From the NCBI GenBank assembly GCA_029260575.1, contig JAJDDB010000034.1, positions 1-64,000 of the forward strand: 64,000 nucleotides of DNA, in the 5' to 3' direction. Source of the stretch: Phycisphaerales bacterium. Lineage in GTDB: Bacteria; Planctomycetota; Phycisphaerae; Phycisphaerales; SM1A02. The position numbers and the translations under genes were made by a program. The notes beneath the pieces were generated by a model. The model saw only the letters and a program-made list of their open reading frames with translations, did not search any database and had not been told where the DNA came from. Positions 61,650 through 64,000 of this stretch are shown piece by piece; within the stretch, counting starts at the first letter, position 1, and every line of letters begins with the position of its first letter.

Positions 61650-62219
61650 CTGCGTTCTCCCTCCACAGTCTGTGTGCTCAGAAGGACTCCGTGCCCGACC
61701 GAATTCTCACACACCACATCCCAAAGCTTCGCAAGCATGCGAAGTAGACGTGTGGAAGGAAAGCAAACGCAGGTAATCAATACGGTCTCGTTGATAAAGG
61801 CTTCTGTCTGGTCAGTTCAGGCGATTCAAGCTCCGAGAACATCTTCCGTCCGTGGCCAAGCGCACGTCCGCTTTTCAAAAAAGCTGTACAAGTGGATTTC
61901 GAGATCTCCCGCTCGAATCGACCCCATTTCCTCAAGGACGCACTGTACGGAAAATCGCGCAATTTCTGCAAGCGAAATCCGACAGATTATCGGCCCCTGT
62001 CGTCAATCTCCCGCAATTGTTTGCCAGACCTATGGTTATGCTCGTGCATATCAATCTACGTTTATGTCAATAGCGTCTTGATTCAAGGCCCGTATGCCCT
62101 TATCCGTTTCGAATGGCATACCGGTTGCTCTCTTCGACTAAATACCCCAGTTGCCCAAAAGCAAACCGCGGACCCTTTCGGGCCCGCGGGGGTTCAGTTT
62201 ATGAATTGCTGAGGCAGCT
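61650..62219. other. 570-bp region without a recognisable gene
   Basis: Lies between the beta-helix gene and the Cys-rich gene, both minus strand. It holds the hairpin at 62164-62189 described separately and otherwise nothing I can support. Confidence 0.5.
62151..62189 (-). terminator. Terminator behind the Cys-rich repeat gene
   Basis: Stem CCGCGG-A-CCC / GGG-C-CCGCGG (62166-62175 with 62180-62189), with one A-C mismatch, loop TTTC, followed on the minus strand by TTTGCTTTTGGG. About 30 bp after the stop codon. Confidence 0.75.
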
Positions 62220-64000
62220 TCACAGGCCGGGATATATTCCCGGCAGTTCGCCGGAGAGTTGTCGCATCAACAGATCCAAACCTTCAGGTGTGCTCGGGAT
62301 AATGAAGTTCTCCGGAGGACCCTGTTGCACGTCATACTTGATCACTGCATCCTCCGCACCAAGATCAAACAGGTTGGTGCCGTCGGCTGCGTGTCTCGTT
62401 CCGCCGTCAACCGTCATCAGGCGAGCGGTCAGGCCGACGAGCGCAGCAGGTTGACTGACCACATCAAGGATGCCGTCGGGCGGAGTACCCGGACCACCGG
62501 GACCATAAAGGTCTCGATCACACAAGGCGCTTGCAAGACCGTCGATTCGCGCCTTGCCGTGATCGGTCTGCAATGTCAGCAGCGTGAAGTGGTTCGGGAT
62601 GCCATAGTTCACCAGGAGTGTCTGATCCCAGCACGTGATGCATCGGAACGCTCCTGATTTCTTTGCCTCGTTCATATTCCAGACGTTGTAGTGCGCCTTG
62701 GTAGTCACCGGTCCTTCCGTCTCCTGCCGCAGGTCCGCATCAAGCGGGTGCAGTGTGACATCGGTCCGCGTGGACACCATGACCGGGCCCGAGAATGCGA
62801 TAGAACTCGTTGCCTGGAAGTTCATGAGCAGCAGATCCGCACCGGCGCGATACTCAGCACCGTCCAGGTGCAGTTCACCGGGATGCATTCCCGTCACCTG
62901 GCCGTGTGCAACGTTGGCCACCACAGGAATACCGCAGGTGCGATACTCCCACGCATATCCATCGCGATAATGCACCAGCGTTCCGAGACCAGCCAGATGA
63001 TTCCAACGAATCTCCTGGTGGTTCGTCGGATTCACAGCCCACGCAATGATGTACCCGCGAAGATAACGTTCGCCAGGAACTTCCACATCCGGTCGGCCGG
63101 GCGGGAAGCCGGGGTCAAGAACAGTGAATGGACTGAACGTTGGATCGCTCGGTCCGTTACCGCCCTGCCCGGTCAAAGCAGACCAGTACGTCGGCTGATC
63201 CGCGGTAAGAACGAACTTGTTGTCAATCCAGTTCCAGCCCGGGTGAGCCCGCTCAGCGCCATCAGCAGCCAACGGCGGATCACCATTGATGAAGTACATC
63301 TGAATGGTGACATTGGATGGGTAATCGTTGGTCAGTTGCAGGAACGTATCCTGAAGCAGGTTGCCCGCATCGTCCCAGCGGATTTCAATCTTGGAGAAGA
63401 TCACCAGCGAACCCTTCTCATCACAGCCGCCATCCTGCGGAACGCAAGACGGATCGTCAGCACATGTCAGATTCGGGTCATGGTCGCCGCCAACCAATTC
63501 ACAGCAGGCTTTGAACAAGCCGTCCGTACATGAGCCGTCCGGCAGGCAGCATCGGCCGACCGGGCCGCAGACTGTGCCGGCACCAACGAAGTTGCCGCCA
63601 GCCAGCACACAGCAGGCCTGAATCTCGATCGAGCATGAGCCATCCGGGAAGCAGCACGCTCCGGTGTCGCCGCAAATGGTGCCCGTGCCGACGAACGATC
63701 CGCCGGCAAGCACGCAGCATGCCTCAAACTCAACCGTACATGTTCCGTTAGGCAGGCAGCACGCGCCTTGGCCGCCGCACGGGCCGCCGACGAATGTGCC
63801 CCCCTGATCGACGCAGCACGTCTCGTTCATGTTGACGCATGATCCGTTGGGCAGACAACAGGCACCGATATTCGGCGAGCACGGGCCGCCGAGGAAGGTG
63901 CCGCCCTGCAAGGCACAACATGCAGCAGGAGTTGTGATGCATGTGCCATTGGGCAGGCAGCATGCGCCGTCCGCACCGCATACGCCGCCGACAAACGTGC
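62220..64000 (-). CDS. Secreted protein with tandem Cys-rich repeats, 5' end outside the window
   Basis: The frame is open to the right edge, so the start and signal peptide are missing. From the N-terminal side it has at least five ~33-36-residue repeats: G-A-C-C-L-P-N-G-S-C...C-C-V-L-A-G-G-x-F-V-G-x-G-T-x-C. Each has about six Cys. These are followed by a ~420-residue globular domain of unknown kind (from S-L-V-I-F-S-K-I-E-I-R-W-D-D-A-G-N on), ending L-P-G-I-Y-P-G-L. The paired C-C suggests disulfides, so it is likely exported. The C-terminal domain has no dockerin-like tail. Confidence 0.8.
   Translation of the reverse strand, partial: TFVGGVCGADGACCLPNGTCITTPAACCALQGGTFLGGPCSPNIGACCLPNGSCVNMNETCCVDQGGTFVGGPCGGQGACCLPNGTCTVEFEACCVLAGGSFVGTGTICGDTGACCFPDGSCSIEIQACCVLAGGNFVGAGTVCGPVGRCCLPDGSCTDGLFKACCELVGGDHDPNLTCADDPSCVPQDGGCDEKGSLVIFSKIEIRWDDAGNLLQDTFLQLTNDYPSNVTIQMYFINGDPPLAADGAERAHPGWNWIDNKFVLTADQPTYWSALTGQGGNGPSDPTFSPFTVLDPGFPPGRPDVEVPGERYLRGYIIAWAVNPTNHQEIRWNHLAGLGTLVHYRDGYAWEYRTCGIPVVANVAHGQVTGMHPGELHLDGAEYRAGADLLLMNFQATSSIAFSGPVMVSTRTDVTLHPLDADLRQETEGPVTTKAHYNVWNMNEAKKSGAFRCITCWDQTLLVNYGIPNHFTLLTLQTDHGKARIDGLASALCDRDLYGPGGPGTPPDGILDVVSQPAALVGLTARLMTVDGGTRHAADGTNLFDLGAEDAVIKYDVQQGPPENFIIPSTPEGLDLLMRQLSGELPGIYPGL
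63486..64000 (-). repeat. Tandem ~100-108-bp repeats encoding the Cys-rich units
   Basis: At least five direct, imperfect repeats, each coding G-A-C-C-L-P-x-G-S-C...C-C-x-x-x-G-G. They continue past the right edge. Confidence 0.85.

Overview
The window looks like a chromosomal segment of a Planctomycetota bacterium, most likely of the Phycisphaerae. The evidence is dockerin-like tails of the N-G-D-G-x-V-N-V-F-D-L-L-E-L-L type on several proteins, membrane proteins with an N-terminal C-P-x-C-G-Y-N-L-R-G zinc ribbon, a DUF1573 lipoprotein, a PurL carrying an N-terminal PurS-like extension, and large secreted proteins of no recognised function. No phage, insertion sequence or CRISPR array is visible. 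The first ~1.17 kb differs sharply from the rest in base composition (near-universal G/C at third codon positions), and the change falls inside the ABC-transporter signature motif. It may be an assembly chimera.

Layout. 1-1.7 kb: end of an M48-type protease gene and a convergent oligopeptide ABC ATPase that spans the composition break. 1.7-16.5 kb: a long minus-strand run: rnhA, two secreted/lipoprotein unknowns, rpsL-rpsG (without fusA/tuf behind them), two paralogous exported unknowns, a ThiF/MoeB-type E1, two giant paralogous exported helical proteins with LTxxQ-like repeats, panB and an HtrA protease. 16.6-22.6 kb, plus strand: purL, purQ, a zinc-ribbon membrane protein and a Gfo/Idh/MocA oxidoreductase. 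22.7-25.5 kb, minus: a three-repeat dockerin-like protein without signal peptide, rlmE and a lipoprotein. 25.7-33.7 kb, plus: an esterase-fold protein that lacks its nucleophile, a DinB protein, an aldo/keto reductase, a lipoprotein, then a TPP riboswitch driving a second DinB gene and thiC, then a flavodoxin-family protein. 34-41 kb: a small SEC-C gene interrupted by two identical +1 frameshift sites, a parvulin, a cupin, a DUF5658 protein, an enoyl-CoA hydratase/AtoE pair, a DUF481 outer-membrane protein and a YceI operon. 41-50 kb: a zinc-ribbon membrane protein, an FKBP, a NeuD-like acyltransferase, tmk, a DUF1573 lipoprotein and a large subtilase with a dockerin-like tail. 50-54 kb: a TPR lipoprotein, tRNA-Gly(CCC) and a MarR-NmrA pair. 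54-60 kb: a surface-glycan locus with three tandem sulfotransferases converging on a sulfotransferase-2/flippase/glycosyltransferase operon. 60-64 kb: a beta-helix protein with a dockerin-like tail, and the C-terminal part of a secreted protein with tandem Cys-rich repeats that runs off the window.

The most unusual signal is the SEC-C gene at 33991-34265. It has a strong ribosome binding site in front and a Rho-independent terminator behind. It becomes a complete 90-residue SEC-C protein only if the ribosome, or a sequence correction, skips one T at each of two U-UUU-stop sites with nearly identical context. Other points of interest are a THI-box whose own conserved 3' strand is the Shine-Dalgarno sequence of a DinB gene placed ahead of thiC, and the pair of ~870-residue LTxxQ-repeat proteins.
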